Notes: a model not told the origin generated them from the letters alone. 64,000 nt of DNA from Phycisphaerae bacterium (GCA_016794925.1 JAEUIW010000002.1:62001-126000); one strand, 5' to 3'. Counted from the stretch's first letter, positions 16,825 to 26,390 are shown. Program-made: numbers and translations.

Positions 16825-19800
16825 TCACTCCCCGCAATCCATGCGATCGCGCGCGCGTCGCTTGGCTGCCATGAGCGGACTCTGGTCGTTGTCCGGCGCG
16901 CCCGTTCGCTCGGGCTGAGTTTTCTCGCTCGATGATGGAGCCACGGACAGGGGAGCTTCCGGGGCTCGGGCACCCCCGGCCGCGCGCGCGGCACGACGCA
17001 GCGACTGGTGCTCGCGCGCAATCTGTCGGGCGTCTGCTTCGCCAAGCATCGCGGCGCCACCGCCGGGGGGGGCGCTCCCCGCCGCGCCCCGCTTGCCGCG
17101 CAAGGAGGCAAGCCGACCCACGGTCTCGGCCCCGCGTTCACGGAGCGACGCGAGCACGCTCCGCTCGGCCTCGGATCGGAATTCGCGCGCGATCAGCCGG
17201 TCCCAGGCGATCCGCCGCGTGCCCACGTCCAGGAGCAGCACGCACACCGAGGCCACAAGCAGTGAGGGCCAGAGCGGGGAACGAGCTTCAACGGGCCTTG
17301 CGAAGGATGGGTCAAATATCCCTCGTTCGGGCGGATTGTCGATATCGAGCAGTCTTCCTCCCGTCGCGCGCGCGATCGAAGCGAGAAGACCGACGTTGGA
17401 ACGAAGCGCCCGGAGCTCGCCGCCGGGCGGTCGGACCGCACCGGCGATCGCGGGGGCGAGGCGCGTGGCGCCGGCACGCGGCGCCGCCGTGACCACGTAT
17501 GCACCCGAATCCTCGGCCGGAACGGATCCGGTGTACTGACCAGGGCCGACTTGAACGAGCCGGGACTCGATACGCTTGCCGGTGGGGCCGAACACGGTGA
17601 CGGGCACGTTGAGCAGGTCGATGGGTCGCCCGTCCTCCTGCACCGCCTCGGCGCGGATCCGCAGAACGTTCCCCACGATCGATGACGTCATGTCCAGCGT
17701 GCGACCGATTCCCGGTCGGGCGACCGAGCGAGCGATCTGCGTCCAGAGCCGGCCGTACCCCTCCCACTCAAGCCATGGCGAGGCCCAACGTTCGGCGTCG
17801 GAGGTGAACGCCGCGACCCTGCCGAGCCCGACGTTCCACGAGGCCAGGAGGGGCTCGCCCTGAGGTGTGAGCATCGACAGGGCGATGCCCGGGTCGCGCC
17901 TGGCCTGCGTGAGATTCACGCCAGTCAGCCGAGGGACCGCACCGATGCCTTCGACCACTGACGACGCGCCGGGGATGAGCACGGGATCGAACGGAGCCAG
18001 ACGCACCATGGGCGTTCGCACCACACGAACGGCCTTGAGGAACACACGGGGCAGGACGTTCGGGTCGGTCACCTGAAAGAACTCGCCCCCGCCGTCGCGG
18101 GCGATCCGCTGCATCGCGGGCAGGTCCGCGCCGTCGCCGACGGCGATCGCGGAGACCGTGATCCCCTCGGCACGCATTCCGGCGACGATCGCGGGCAGCT
18201 CGTCGCGGCCGTGTGACTGACCGTCCGAGAGCACCACGACGTGCTTGATCTGTGCGTCGACCCTGGCGAGCGCGGCGCGGGCGTCGCTGAGGGCCGGCGG
18301 CATGTTCGTGCCCCCGCCGGGCGCGATGCCGCGCACGGCGTCGGCGGTGCGGTCCGGATCTGTGTTCTTGTGCAGCGGGACGACCTCCTCCGAACCCGAA
18401 TTGAACGCGTACACGCCCACGAGGTCGTTCTTGTCGAGTGTGCGGAGCGCCATGGCGGCGCCCTCGTTGGCGATCTGTTGCTGGGATCGGGAGGAGCCCA
18501 TCACGCCGCGCGCCATTGACCCGGAGTTATCGAGCACGAAGACAACCGCTGCCGCGGAGACCACCAGCTTCTCGGGCAGGTCGAGCCGAACGGGGAGGAT
18601 GGGCTCGATGTCCGTGCCCTTCCAGGCGCCCGCCCCGAAAGAGTCCGGTCCACCGAGCATTACAAGGCCGCCCCCGAGGTCCGTGACGTAGGAGGCGATC
18701 GCGCCGTGGGTCTGGCGTCCGAACGCGTCGGCCGGTACGTTGTCGAGAATGACGAGGTCGTACGCCTGCAGACCGACAAGGTCCGGTGGAACCCCTGTGA
18801 ACGGCCGCACCACGACGTCCATGCCCTGCGCGGCGAGGAGGCGGGCGAGCGGCGAAGCCGCTTCCGCCCCGGGCGCGGCCTGTCCATGCACGCCGTCAAC
18901 GATGAGCACCGCGCCACCCCCGGGCGTGACGGTGAACGCCTCGGAACGCAGCGCCGCGGCGGGGGAGAGGTTCGCGTATGCGCCCTCGGGCTCAAAGACG
19001 GCCTCAAAGCGATGCACGCGACCGGGACCGAGCCGCGCATCAACGGCCTGGATGTTGAGGCCGCGGCGCAGTTCAATGTTACGAGGTCCCAGTCCGTCTC
19101 CACCGGGGTTCAGGATCGGTTCACCGTTGTAGAGCACGCTCAACCGACCTCGGACCGGGTCCGAGGCCTGGAGCGCCACCCGGAGGCGGATCACCGATCC
19201 GGCCGGCGCCTGCGAGGGTGCGTCGAGCCCTTCGATGATGACGCTGTCACGACGCGCAAAGGCCAGCGGGACGATGTCGATCGGGGTGCCGATCGCCTCC
19301 GAGGCGGCCGGAGCGCCGCCGCCAGTGAGCTCCCGGGCCGCCGCGAGCGCGTCGCCCGTGGTCTCGTTGCCGTCGGAGAACAGGACCATGCGACGGGTGG
19401 CGTCGGGTGGAAACAGGGCGGCGGCAAGCCGGATCGCGCCTGCGAGGTCCGTGCCTTCGGAGCCGGAGCCGGCGGCGCCTCCCGGGGGTTCGAATGGGCG
19501 GTCGAGCACATCGACCGCGGTCGGCGTCGCCACGACGGCCGCTCTTCCGTCGAAAACCACGAGCCCGAGCTGGTCATCCGGGCGGCGAGCCGCGGCGGCC
19601 GCGCGCAGAAAAGCCCGTACACGCGTCAGCGGATCGCTGCGGGCGCCGGATTCAGAATCAACCTGGGGCACGAAACGGCGCACGGATTCGGACACATCGA
19701 TCACCGCGACCACGGACAACCGCTCGGTTCTTCGGATGGCGGTCAGCCCCGCCAACGCCAGGGCCAACAGGCTCGCGAGCACGATCCTGGCGACGATCGC

Positions 19801-19917
19801 GCTCCAACGCCGAACGGAGGACATCGCGGGAAACGTCTGCCGGGCCGCGAACAGGGCAGGGATCGCCGCGAGGGCGAAAATGGCCAGCCACCAGGGCTGC
19901 TCGAGACGAAGGTCCAC
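16825..19917 (-). CDS. Large membrane protein with two VWA domains and a glutamine-amidotransferase-like domain
   Basis: About 1030 residues. GTG 19917 gives VDLRLEQPWWLAIF; a TTG at 19932 is an alternative, and neither has a clear ribosome-binding site. Two N-terminal membrane helices (WWLAIFALAAIPALF; IVLASLLALALAGL) are followed by a first VWA-like domain with a DVSES metal motif and LVVFDGRAAVVATP. A class I glutamine-amidotransferase-like fold follows (YDLVILDNVPADAFG, GGGLVMLGGPDSFGAGAW), lacking an obvious nucleophile Cys. A second, better conserved VWA domain carries DNSGSM, the GGGTNMPPAL threonine and VVVLSDGQSHGRDE. One more membrane helix near residue 900 (LLVASVCVLLLDVG) precedes an Arg/Ala-rich cytoplasmic tail. 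It is last in a leftward four-gene operon starting with a sigma factor. Confidence 0.85.
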   Translation of the reverse strand: MDLRLEQPWWLAIFALAAIPALFAARQTFPAMSSVRRWSAIVARIVLASLLALALAGLTAIRRTERLSVVAVIDVSESVRRFVPQVDSESGARSDPLTRVRAFLRAAAAARRPDDQLGLVVFDGRAAVVATPTAVDVLDRPFEPPGGAAGSGSEGTDLAGAIRLAAALFPPDATRRMVLFSDGNETTGDALAAARELTGGGAPAASEAIGTPIDIVPLAFARRDSVIIEGLDAPSQAPAGSVIRLRVALQASDPVRGRLSVLYNGEPILNPGGDGLGPRNIELRRGLNIQAVDARLGPGRVHRFEAVFEPEGAYANLSPAAALRSEAFTVTPGGGAVLIVDGVHGQAAPGAEAASPLARLLAAQGMDVVVRPFTGVPPDLVGLQAYDLVILDNVPADAFGRQTHGAIASYVTDLGGGLVMLGGPDSFGAGAWKGTDIEPILPVRLDLPEKLVVSAAAVVFVLDNSGSMARGVMGSSRSQQQIANEGAAMALRTLDKNDLVGVYAFNSGSEEVVPLHKNTDPDRTADAVRGIAPGGGTNMPPALSDARAALARVDAQIKHVVVLSDGQSHGRDELPAIVAGMRAEGITVSAIAVGDGADLPAMQRIARDGGGEFFQVTDPNVLPRVFLKAVRVVRTPMVRLAPFDPVLIPGASSVVEGIGAVPRLTGVNLTQARRDPGIALSMLTPQGEPLLASWNVGLGRVAAFTSDAERWASPWLEWEGYGRLWTQIARSVARPGIGRTLDMTSSIVGNVLRIRAEAVQEDGRPIDLLNVPVTVFGPTGKRIESRLVQVGPGQYTGSVPAEDSGAYVVTAAPRAGATRLAPAIAGAVRPPGGELRALRSNVGLLASIARATGGRLLDIDNPPERGIFDPSFARPVEARSPLWPSLLVASVCVLLLDVGTRRIAWDRLIAREFRSEAERSVLASLRERGAETVGRLASLRGKRGAAGSAPPGGGAAMLGEADARQIAREHQSLRRAARAAGGARAPEAPLSVAPSSSEKTQPERTGAPDNDQSPLMAAKRRARDRMDCGE

Positions 19918-19969
19918 GCCGCAAGCGTACAACCGTATTGACCGCGGGGAGGACTGGTGTCACGCCCGA

Positions 19970-22768
19970 CTACTTCGCGTCCGGAGCCGAGGGCACGGGG
20001 CGAGCGGGCGGCCCGGGAACGGCCGGGTTCGCCGGCCGGAGGATCCCGTCGTCGAGACGTTGGAAATACCGGCGCACGTAGCGGTCATAGCGGGCGGGCA
20101 CCGATTTTTGTTCGAGGGCTCGCTCGGCGCTACGCTGGGCCTCACGGAGCAATTCCGCGGGTTCGGGGGCCGCTGTCGATACGCTGCCACGATCGGCCGG
20201 CTGCTGCGAGAGCCATTCGGCCACCACGCGCTCACGACCGGGATCTCGGCCGCCTCCATCCGCCCCGGTCCGGCGCGCATCCACGTTGCGCACCCTTGGC
20301 GCTCCGGGCTCGACGGCCGGGGCGCGCGAGCGATCACGCTCGGGGACGGGAGGAGTTGCGACATTCGCGCGATCCGCCGTCGCCTGGTCGCCCGGCCCGC
20401 CCGTCGCCGTGCCTGGCGCGCCGGTCGCGGAGCCTGACTCGCCGTGTGGCGCATGGGCTTCTCGGGCGAGCGCTTCGCCGAACCGTTCAAGCTCGCGCCG
20501 CTCTTCGGGGGTTCGCTGCTCCAGCATCTGGCGGGCTCGCCGGCGAAAGTCCTCTGCCGTTTGGCGACCCGATTCGCTCTGTTGGGCTCGATCGGTCATG
20601 CGTCGCATCGTTTCCTGGAGCCTCTCGATCGCCGTGGGCTGCGATGGGTCGGGAGATGGGAGCCGCTCGGTTTCGCTCGCATCCGAGCCCTCGGGAGCTC
20701 GATCCTGATCACGACCGGCTGGTCTGGAGGAATTCTGACTCGCCGGAGGCCTTTGCCCTGCGGGAACGTCTGGACGCGCGGCGGGCCTCGGAACTCCGGG
20801 AGCCTGAGAGTCCTGAGCGTCTGAGGGAGCCCCCGCCGCACTTGGCACTCCGGCATCGGGAGCGCCCGACGGCCTCGTGGCGGAATTGCCTGAATTCGGG
20901 GTGCTCGGGGGAGCGTCTTTCTTCTGGTTGGTGTTCTGCGGTACGGTCGTTCCGGGCTGATTCAATTGACCGGGTTGCTGCGAAGATGGCCGAACCCCCT
21001 CACGACTTGGATCTTGATTGGAGGTAGGTTTCTCGGAAGCCGTTCGACCGGATGGGTAGAGCTGAGGATCGTCGGCGGATCCGCGAGGGTCGCTGGGCTT
21101 GGCCTGTGGGGAGTCCGACGGTTTGATCTCGCTCGGACGCTTGCTGGCGGCCTCGGGTGTTCCGCCGCGATGGGACGGGCTGCGGCCCGGGCTCGAGCCC
21201 GTGGGTTCCGCGACGGGCGTGGATTGAGTCGGCTCCGAGCGGGCGCTCGGCGGCTCCCGCCGCTCCTTGGTCGGTGATGATTGAGAAGGAGGCTCGTTTG
21301 GACCGCGAGACGGCTGGGCCGCTTTCGGAGAATCGCCGGGGGGCGTTTGACGTGAAGAGTCTGTTGGATCGGAGGTCGCGGAGTCCTTCGAAGCACTATC
21401 CTGCTTAGTTGGTTCGGAGGGTCGAGGCAATGAGCCGCGTTCTTCGGGATCGGGTCCGCGCCTGACGACGTCGGCAGCCTCTCGAAGACGCCGCGCCAAT
21501 TCGTTCACCTCACGATCGGAGGCCTGGCCGGCTTCGCGCCGCTGCCGATCGCGGTCGATCCGATCCGCAAGATCGGCGGCGGCTTCCGGCGTCGCGCCGA
21601 CTCTCCGGAGCTCCCGCGCCGCCTGGTCGGGGCCGCCGAGCTGCTCGATCTCGCGCCGTCGATCGGCGTCGATACCCAATTCGGAGAGGGCCCGATCGAG
21701 TTCCGCGTCGTGCGCGGGACTGCCCGGCGACGCTCCATCCTCACGAGATTCGCCGAGTGCGGCGAGGTCGTCCGCGAGGCGTTCGAGCTCTCGGGCCTCT
21801 TGCTCGCGTTCCGCCGGATCGGCGTCGGGACCCAGTCCCGCGAGACGATTGCCCGCCTCGGACGCTTCCGACAACCGCCCCGATCTGAGCGCTTCCCGAA
21901 GTGCGGACGCCGGAGAATTCAACGCCGGCGCGGCGGGAGGAGGCAGCGCGGCAAGCTTCTCCCGCACGGCGGCGTCGCGGCTCGCGTCCCGCTCGCTGGC
22001 GACTTCTGTCTGCGTGGCGATGCGGTCGAGGATCGCCGCGCTGCGGTCGCGCGCGACAGAGGGGTCACCGTCTCCGCGGGCGAGCTGCTGGTGGATCTCC
22101 TCGAGGGCGCGGACCTGCTCGGGGGTGGCGGCGGGTGGGGCTCGGTCTGGATCGCGGGGAGCGGTGAGGGACTCGGTCGCGCTCGCAAGGGCATCGGCCA
22201 ACGCCGACGCGCGGACTTTCGCCGCGGCGACCTCGGGCGCTTGCTCCGCCCAGACACGAACGACCGGAAGTCGCCAGGCTGCCGTGGCAAGGAGCCCGCA
22301 CGCGAGCACACCAATTGCGAGTCGGCGGGAGTCGGGCAAGGGGATGGCGCGGCGAACATCTACGGATCGTGCCGCGCGCTCGGCGTCCGCGAGCGCCAGC
22401 CGGACAAAGCCGGGGTCGTTGACGCCGACGGGTGACGCGTCGCTCGTGGGTGCGACCCGTTCACGCCACGCCAGGGCGGACGCGACTCGGTCCTTCAAGC
22501 CCAGTGTCCGGTCCATCTCGTGCGCGACGGCGTCGAGACTGGGCGACCGGAGCATGGCCATCGTGAGCGCAATCAAGACCGCGGCCGCGACCGTCGCTCC
22601 CACCGCGATGATCCGCTCGGCCGGGGAACGTTCAAACGCGATCGAGGCGACCAACACCAGCGAAGCGGCTGCGCCGGCCCAAGGGAGGCCGTTCGACAGC
22701 GATGTCAGCAGCGAGCGAATTCGCGCACGCCTGCGCCCCGCGACGAGGATCCGAGCGGTTTCGTTCAC
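19970..22768 (-). CDS. Long, largely disordered membrane protein (DUF4175-like N-terminus)
   Basis: A 932-residue protein. Two adjacent membrane helices (LPWAGAAASLVLVASIAF; IIAVGATVAAAVLIALTMAM) are followed by a conserved-looking segment with EMDRTLGLKDRVASAL, a third helix near 180 (LAIGVLACGLLATAAW), then long helical and low-complexity regions. Residues about 450-780 are extremely rich in Ser, Pro, Thr, Arg and Glu, with runs such as PSDSPQAKPSDPRGSADD. The C-terminus returns to charged helices (RYDRYVRRYFQRLDDGI). The N-terminal layout resembles DUF4175-like proteins found next to VWA proteins in Planctomycetes. Stop and start spacing to both neighbours is under 40 bp, supporting one transcript. 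No enzymatic motif is visible; a scaffold role is a guess. Confidence 0.75.
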   Translation of the reverse strand: MNETARILVAGRRRARIRSLLTSLSNGLPWAGAAASLVLVASIAFERSPAERIIAVGATVAAAVLIALTMAMLRSPSLDAVAHEMDRTLGLKDRVASALAWRERVAPTSDASPVGVNDPGFVRLALADAERAARSVDVRRAIPLPDSRRLAIGVLACGLLATAAWRLPVVRVWAEQAPEVAAAKVRASALADALASATESLTAPRDPDRAPPAATPEQVRALEEIHQQLARGDGDPSVARDRSAAILDRIATQTEVASERDASRDAAVREKLAALPPPAAPALNSPASALREALRSGRLSEASEAGNRLAGLGPDADPAEREQEARELERLADDLAALGESREDGASPGSPAHDAELDRALSELGIDADRRREIEQLGGPDQAARELRRVGATPEAAADLADRIDRDRQRREAGQASDREVNELARRLREAADVVRRGPDPEERGSLPRPSEPTKQDSASKDSATSDPTDSSRQTPPGDSPKAAQPSRGPNEPPSQSSPTKERREPPSARSEPTQSTPVAEPTGSSPGRSPSHRGGTPEAASKRPSEIKPSDSPQAKPSDPRGSADDPQLYPSGRTASEKPTSNQDPSREGVRPSSQQPGQLNQPGTTVPQNTNQKKDAPPSTPNSGNSATRPSGAPDAGVPSAAGAPSDAQDSQAPGVPRPAARPDVPAGQRPPASQNSSRPAGRDQDRAPEGSDASETERLPSPDPSQPTAIERLQETMRRMTDRAQQSESGRQTAEDFRRRARQMLEQRTPEERRELERFGEALAREAHAPHGESGSATGAPGTATGGPGDQATADRANVATPPVPERDRSRAPAVEPGAPRVRNVDARRTGADGGGRDPGRERVVAEWLSQQPADRGSVSTAAPEPAELLREAQRSAERALEQKSVPARYDRYVRRYFQRLDDGILRPANPAVPGPPARPVPSAPDAK

Positions 22769-22807
22769 GGTTTATTGTACGAGTCAGCAGGCCGGATGGA
22801 TCGGGGC

Positions 22808-25369
22808 CTATCGGTCCCCGCGCACAATCGCGGGCAACGCCGCGCGGAGCGAGGCGGGGCAACGTTTGGCCGGAACAAACCACGTAAGGGACCGATCCTG
22901 ATCGTTCGGGTTGCGTGCGATCCAGAGGACGGCCCCGGGGCGAGCGAGGTCGGCTTCGAGCCAGCGGGCGATTACCTGCCGGGCGTCGTCCGAGCCGGCT
23001 GGGATGAGCCCAAGGGCCTGCCTGAGCGAGGCGACGAGCGCCGCCTCACGTTCGGTGATCGAGCGGTCGCTGCTTCGGCCAATCCCCACGAGTTGCACAC
23101 CGGCGGCCTGGAGCGCGGCGATCGTGCGGTCCGCAGAGCCGGCGTGCGCCGGGCTCGAATTGAATGACTCACGCAACACCAGCACGGGCGTGCGACGGAT
23201 CTCATCCGAGAGACTTGGCGCCGTGGGGGAGGGAGTCGGTGATGCCGTCTTCACCACGGACATCGCGGCGCTGACCGCGTTGTCGAAGTCCTCCGCGCTG
23301 GCCTGACCGGCCTGAGTGAGCGCTCGCTTGATCTCATCGATCACGCGCCGGGTTGAGTCTTCGAAGCCCTGGATGCTCTGTTTCAGGACCTTCGTGTCGG
23401 CGAACGGAATACCCCGGGACGACCACGCCTCGGTATCGCCCGGGACCAGGAACACGGCGGATTCATCGGTAGCGGGGACCGGGTCGATGGGGTCGGCGAA
23501 CGCGAATTCCGAGGCGGATCTCACGATCGCCTGGTCCGCGGCACGGTGCAGGCGTTCCGCCGCGATGAACGACCAGCCCGCGAGACCGCCGACGGCAATG
23601 AAAATCAGAACGGCACCGACCATGCCCGCGTTGATGCCGGCTGGCCCTTCGGTGGCACGTTCGCGACGTTGAGCCTGGCGGCGCGACGCTCGATCTCGCA
23701 GCGCCTCGGCGCGTCCCCTGGCGCTGGCAAGTTGCTCGTGTGCGGGGCGACGGGGACGGCCCGCCGGGGCGCCGCCCACACGGATATTCCCGAGACCCAC
23801 TCCCACGACGGCGGAACGTGGCCCGGCAGCCGGGGCAGGAGGGGCCGGGCGCGGGGACCCGCCCACGCGACCAGGATCCACCTCGATTCGTCCGCTCCAC
23901 CAGTCCACCAATCGGATGCGCGGCTTGGCGCGTGCGCCGGGCGTTGGGCCGGGCGGTACAGGGGAACCTGCGACGGCATCGGGAACGGCATTCCGCCGTG
24001 GCGCGGCAGCGAACGGCGGCAAGGGCGGCGGGTCCGCAGCGGGGACGGGAGGGACATATCCCTCGCGGGTCGAGGGAAGATCGGCGGGCCGGATCGCAAA
24101 GGGATCGACCGCGTTGAGCACGACACTCAGGTCGGCCAGCACGGCTTGTGCGGAGGGATATCGCTTGTCGTAGTCGGCCATGGCGCGTCGGATGATCCAG
24201 CGGATCGCTTCCGGGCAAGGCTTGGTCACCTGCGACAATCCGCCGTGGGCGGGGAACGAATTCTCAATGATGGAAAAGAGCACGGCGCCGACGGCGTAGA
24301 GATCGAACTTCGCGCCGTCCACCTCGTGAACCTTGACGCCCTTGAGCGCCAACCGCACCATCTCGGGGTCTCGGAAATACTCCGTGCCGTGGGTGGTCAG
24401 TGTCATCGATGACCGCAGCGGCGTGAGCAGGCCGAAGTCGACAAGGTGGGCCCGGCCGTCATGAACGATGATGTTGTCGGGTTTGACGTCCTTGTGCCAG
24501 AGTCCGGCACGGTGATAGGTGTCGAGCGTGGAGAGCAGATCCCGGACGTATCGCATGGCCTCGCCGAGTCCGCCGCCGCGCAGGCCATCCGCGCCGGCCT
24601 GCCCGTGCAGACGCTGCGTGACGATGCCGAGGGAATCGCCGGGAACGTACGGCATGACGTAGAAGAACCGCTCGTCGGTGAGCTCGTGATCGAGAACCAG
24701 ACCGAGCTTCTTTGCGGCGTCGAGTGCGCGCGATTCGCGCACGATTTGCGGCAGCGAGGAACCGTCCTTGAGCGAGAATGCCTTGATGACCACCCGGCCG
24801 GGGTCTACGAACCCGCAGCGCTCGAAGACGGCACGCTTGATGGGATCCGCGTCCGCGATGTACAACTTCCCGCCGGAGCCGCCGCCGGGCAGCGATCCGA
24901 CGATGGTGTAGCCTTCGAACTGACCCACGCGCTTCGGGGGCGTGTCGCGCCCCGGAGCGGCGTGCACAACTTCAGGAACCCGGTTCTCGATCCCCTCCGT
25001 TAGCCCCGTCAGGCACAGCAGACGCGCCGGGTGTCCGATCGCCATCCGATAGAGGCACAGCCCCGCGGTCCTGCACTCCGACTGGATCGCACGCCCGAAG
25101 TGCGAGGCCGCCGACCACCGCCCGATGACAATGTTGATGACCGTGAGCGGGACGAAGATCGCGGAGACCACGACGGTTCCGAGCAAGCGGGCCGCGTCGC
25201 CGATCTCGCCGAACACGAAGCCGAACACGCGCCCGAGAACAAAGCCGACGGCCCGGAACACGATCGAGAGGCCCTTGGAAATCACCACGACGATGATCCC
25301 GAAGAGCAACCCGATGACCAAGATGCTGGCGATCAGTGCGAGAATGATGAGGGCTGGGGATGTGCTCAT
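22808..25369 (-). CDS. Transmembrane Ser/Thr protein kinase with extracytoplasmic sensor-like domain
   Basis: An 853-residue protein. Residues 1-83 are strongly hydrophobic with at least two membrane helices. The kinase domain spans about 155-425: glycine loop GSLPGGGSGGKLY, Lys in VVIKAFSLKDG, catalytic loop HKDVKPDNIIV (HRDLKPxN variant with Asp kept), metal loop VDFGLL and GTEYFRDPEM in place of APE. A Pro-rich linker follows. Then comes a membrane helix near 590 (MVGAVLIFIAVGGLAGWSF) and about 245 extracytoplasmic residues with alternating strands and helices (PVLVLRESFNSSPAHAGSAD, LQAAGVQLVGIGRSSDR) that weakly resemble a VWA/Rossmann-like fold. The sigma-factor gene lies 29 bp upstream, the disordered protein 39 bp downstream. 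It probably senses envelope conditions and phosphorylates partners encoded beside it (inference). Confidence 0.87.
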   Translation of the reverse strand: MSTSPALIILALIASILVIGLLFGIIVVVISKGLSIVFRAVGFVLGRVFGFVFGEIGDAARLLGTVVVSAIFVPLTVINIVIGRWSAASHFGRAIQSECRTAGLCLYRMAIGHPARLLCLTGLTEGIENRVPEVVHAAPGRDTPPKRVGQFEGYTIVGSLPGGGSGGKLYIADADPIKRAVFERCGFVDPGRVVIKAFSLKDGSSLPQIVRESRALDAAKKLGLVLDHELTDERFFYVMPYVPGDSLGIVTQRLHGQAGADGLRGGGLGEAMRYVRDLLSTLDTYHRAGLWHKDVKPDNIIVHDGRAHLVDFGLLTPLRSSMTLTTHGTEYFRDPEMVRLALKGVKVHEVDGAKFDLYAVGAVLFSIIENSFPAHGGLSQVTKPCPEAIRWIIRRAMADYDKRYPSAQAVLADLSVVLNAVDPFAIRPADLPSTREGYVPPVPAADPPPLPPFAAAPRRNAVPDAVAGSPVPPGPTPGARAKPRIRLVDWWSGRIEVDPGRVGGSPRPAPPAPAAGPRSAVVGVGLGNIRVGGAPAGRPRRPAHEQLASARGRAEALRDRASRRQAQRRERATEGPAGINAGMVGAVLIFIAVGGLAGWSFIAAERLHRAADQAIVRSASEFAFADPIDPVPATDESAVFLVPGDTEAWSSRGIPFADTKVLKQSIQGFEDSTRRVIDEIKRALTQAGQASAEDFDNAVSAAMSVVKTASPTPSPTAPSLSDEIRRTPVLVLRESFNSSPAHAGSADRTIAALQAAGVQLVGIGRSSDRSITEREAALVASLRQALGLIPAGSDDARQVIARWLEADLARPGAVLWIARNPNDQDRSLTWFVPAKRCPASLRAALPAIVRGDR

Positions 25370-25398
25370 GCCTGGCCTTCCACGACGCGTCCGACGGT

Positions 25399-26151
25399 CT
25401 AGCGGCGGGTGGCCGACTCGTCCTCGCGACGGAGCTCGGCCTGCTTGTGGAAAATCTCGCCGATCGCCTCGTCGAACAGGGCGTCGTCGGCCTTATTGGG
25501 GTTGAGGGTCAGCCCGTTTCGCTCCGCCTCCTGGCGTTCCTCGTCGGTGAAGGAATACGTGGAGATCACTTCCGCGAGCCGGGCCCGGAGCGCCTCACGC
25601 ACGCGGGCCAATCGTCGCGAGATGGTCGGCTCGGACATGCCCAGGGAGGCCGCGACGTCCTTTCCCGGCTGGTTCTCCAGCACGCGCATTCGGTAGATCG
25701 AGTAGTCCACGAACTCGCATTCCTTCTCAACTATCCGCAAGGCCGCTTCGACCTTGGAGCCAAAGACCGCGGCCTCGTACGCCGCGTCCGCACCCATGGT
25801 GGCGGAGGCCGTCATCCACGATTCGTCGAATTCCGCCGCTTTCTTGCTGGAATTTCGCTTCTTCGCACCCCGCCGATCCAGTTCATCGCCGAGCACGTGC
25901 TTGGCAATGGCGAGCAGCCATGTGGAAAACCTGGCACCCTTCCCGGGGTCATATCGATCGATCGAATCGGACAGCGCGGCCATTGTTTCCTGGGAGAGGT
26001 CCTTGACGGTTTCGGAACCGATCCGCCCTCTCCCCCACTTCGAAAGCTGGATGCGCAGGACCGGCCCGAACGTCTCCCAGAGGTCGAACCATGCCGCCTG
26101 GTCTTGGGCGCGCAAACGTGCGATAAAACTGCTGGTGACCGGATGGAGCAT
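25399..26151 (-). CDS. ECF-like sigma factor with C-terminal extension, linked to a Ser/Thr kinase
   Basis: About 250 residues from ATG 26151 (MLHPVTSSFIARLRAQD); a GTG at 26163 is an alternative. Region 2: WFDLWETFGPVLRIQLSKW, then VKDLSQETMAALSDSIDRYD and FSTWLLAIAKHVLGDELDRR. Region 4: the segment around YRMRVLENQPGKDVAASLGM, then SEPTISRRLARVREALRAR. About 55 residues extend past region 4 (SFTDEERQEAERNGLTLNPN to the end), rich in Glu, Asp and Arg. No anti-sigma gene is adjacent; instead a transmembrane Ser/Thr kinase follows. Planctomycetes are known to have ECF groups linked to such kinases, where phosphorylation may replace anti-sigma control. It is the first gene of the operon. Confidence 0.82.
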   Translation of the reverse strand: MLHPVTSSFIARLRAQDQAAWFDLWETFGPVLRIQLSKWGRGRIGSETVKDLSQETMAALSDSIDRYDPGKGARFSTWLLAIAKHVLGDELDRRGAKKRNSSKKAAEFDESWMTASATMGADAAYEAAVFGSKVEAALRIVEKECEFVDYSIYRMRVLENQPGKDVAASLGMSEPTISRRLARVREALRARLAEVISTYSFTDEERQEAERNGLTLNPNKADDALFDEAIGEIFHKQAELRREDESATRR

Positions 26152-26390
26152 GGCTTCTGGCACCCCTGGACCCCACCCGCTGAGCCCCCTCGACAGCCGG
26201 CGTTCGGCCCGTCTCTCGTCATGAACGATATCACGGGATCGGTCATCGGGCTGGAAATCCGCTCGAATCAAGCTCGCTTCAGGGTCATGAAATCGATCGA
26301 CCCGAGTTCCCAACAACGTTCGGTCGGGGCCCTCGCGGGCGGGTGGAAGCACCGCCGCGGAGCGCCAAGCCACCGACGGAGGAACTCAAC

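Noticed and set aside
16825-19917. Active glutamine amidotransferase in the VWA protein
   Set aside because: The fold pattern is visible but no nucleophile Cys in a G-x-C-x-G elbow could be found, so only the fold is claimed.
18706-22901. Several long plus-strand frames opposite the VWA and disordered-protein genes
   Set aside because: Arg/Gly/Pro/Ala-heavy composition, no domain pattern and no ribosome sites; they mirror the codon bias of the leftward genes.
26151-26390. ECF-type promoter (GGAAC at 26310-26306) for the sigma-kinase operon
   Set aside because: The -35-like element is present, but no convincing -10 CGT-type element sits at 16-17 bases.
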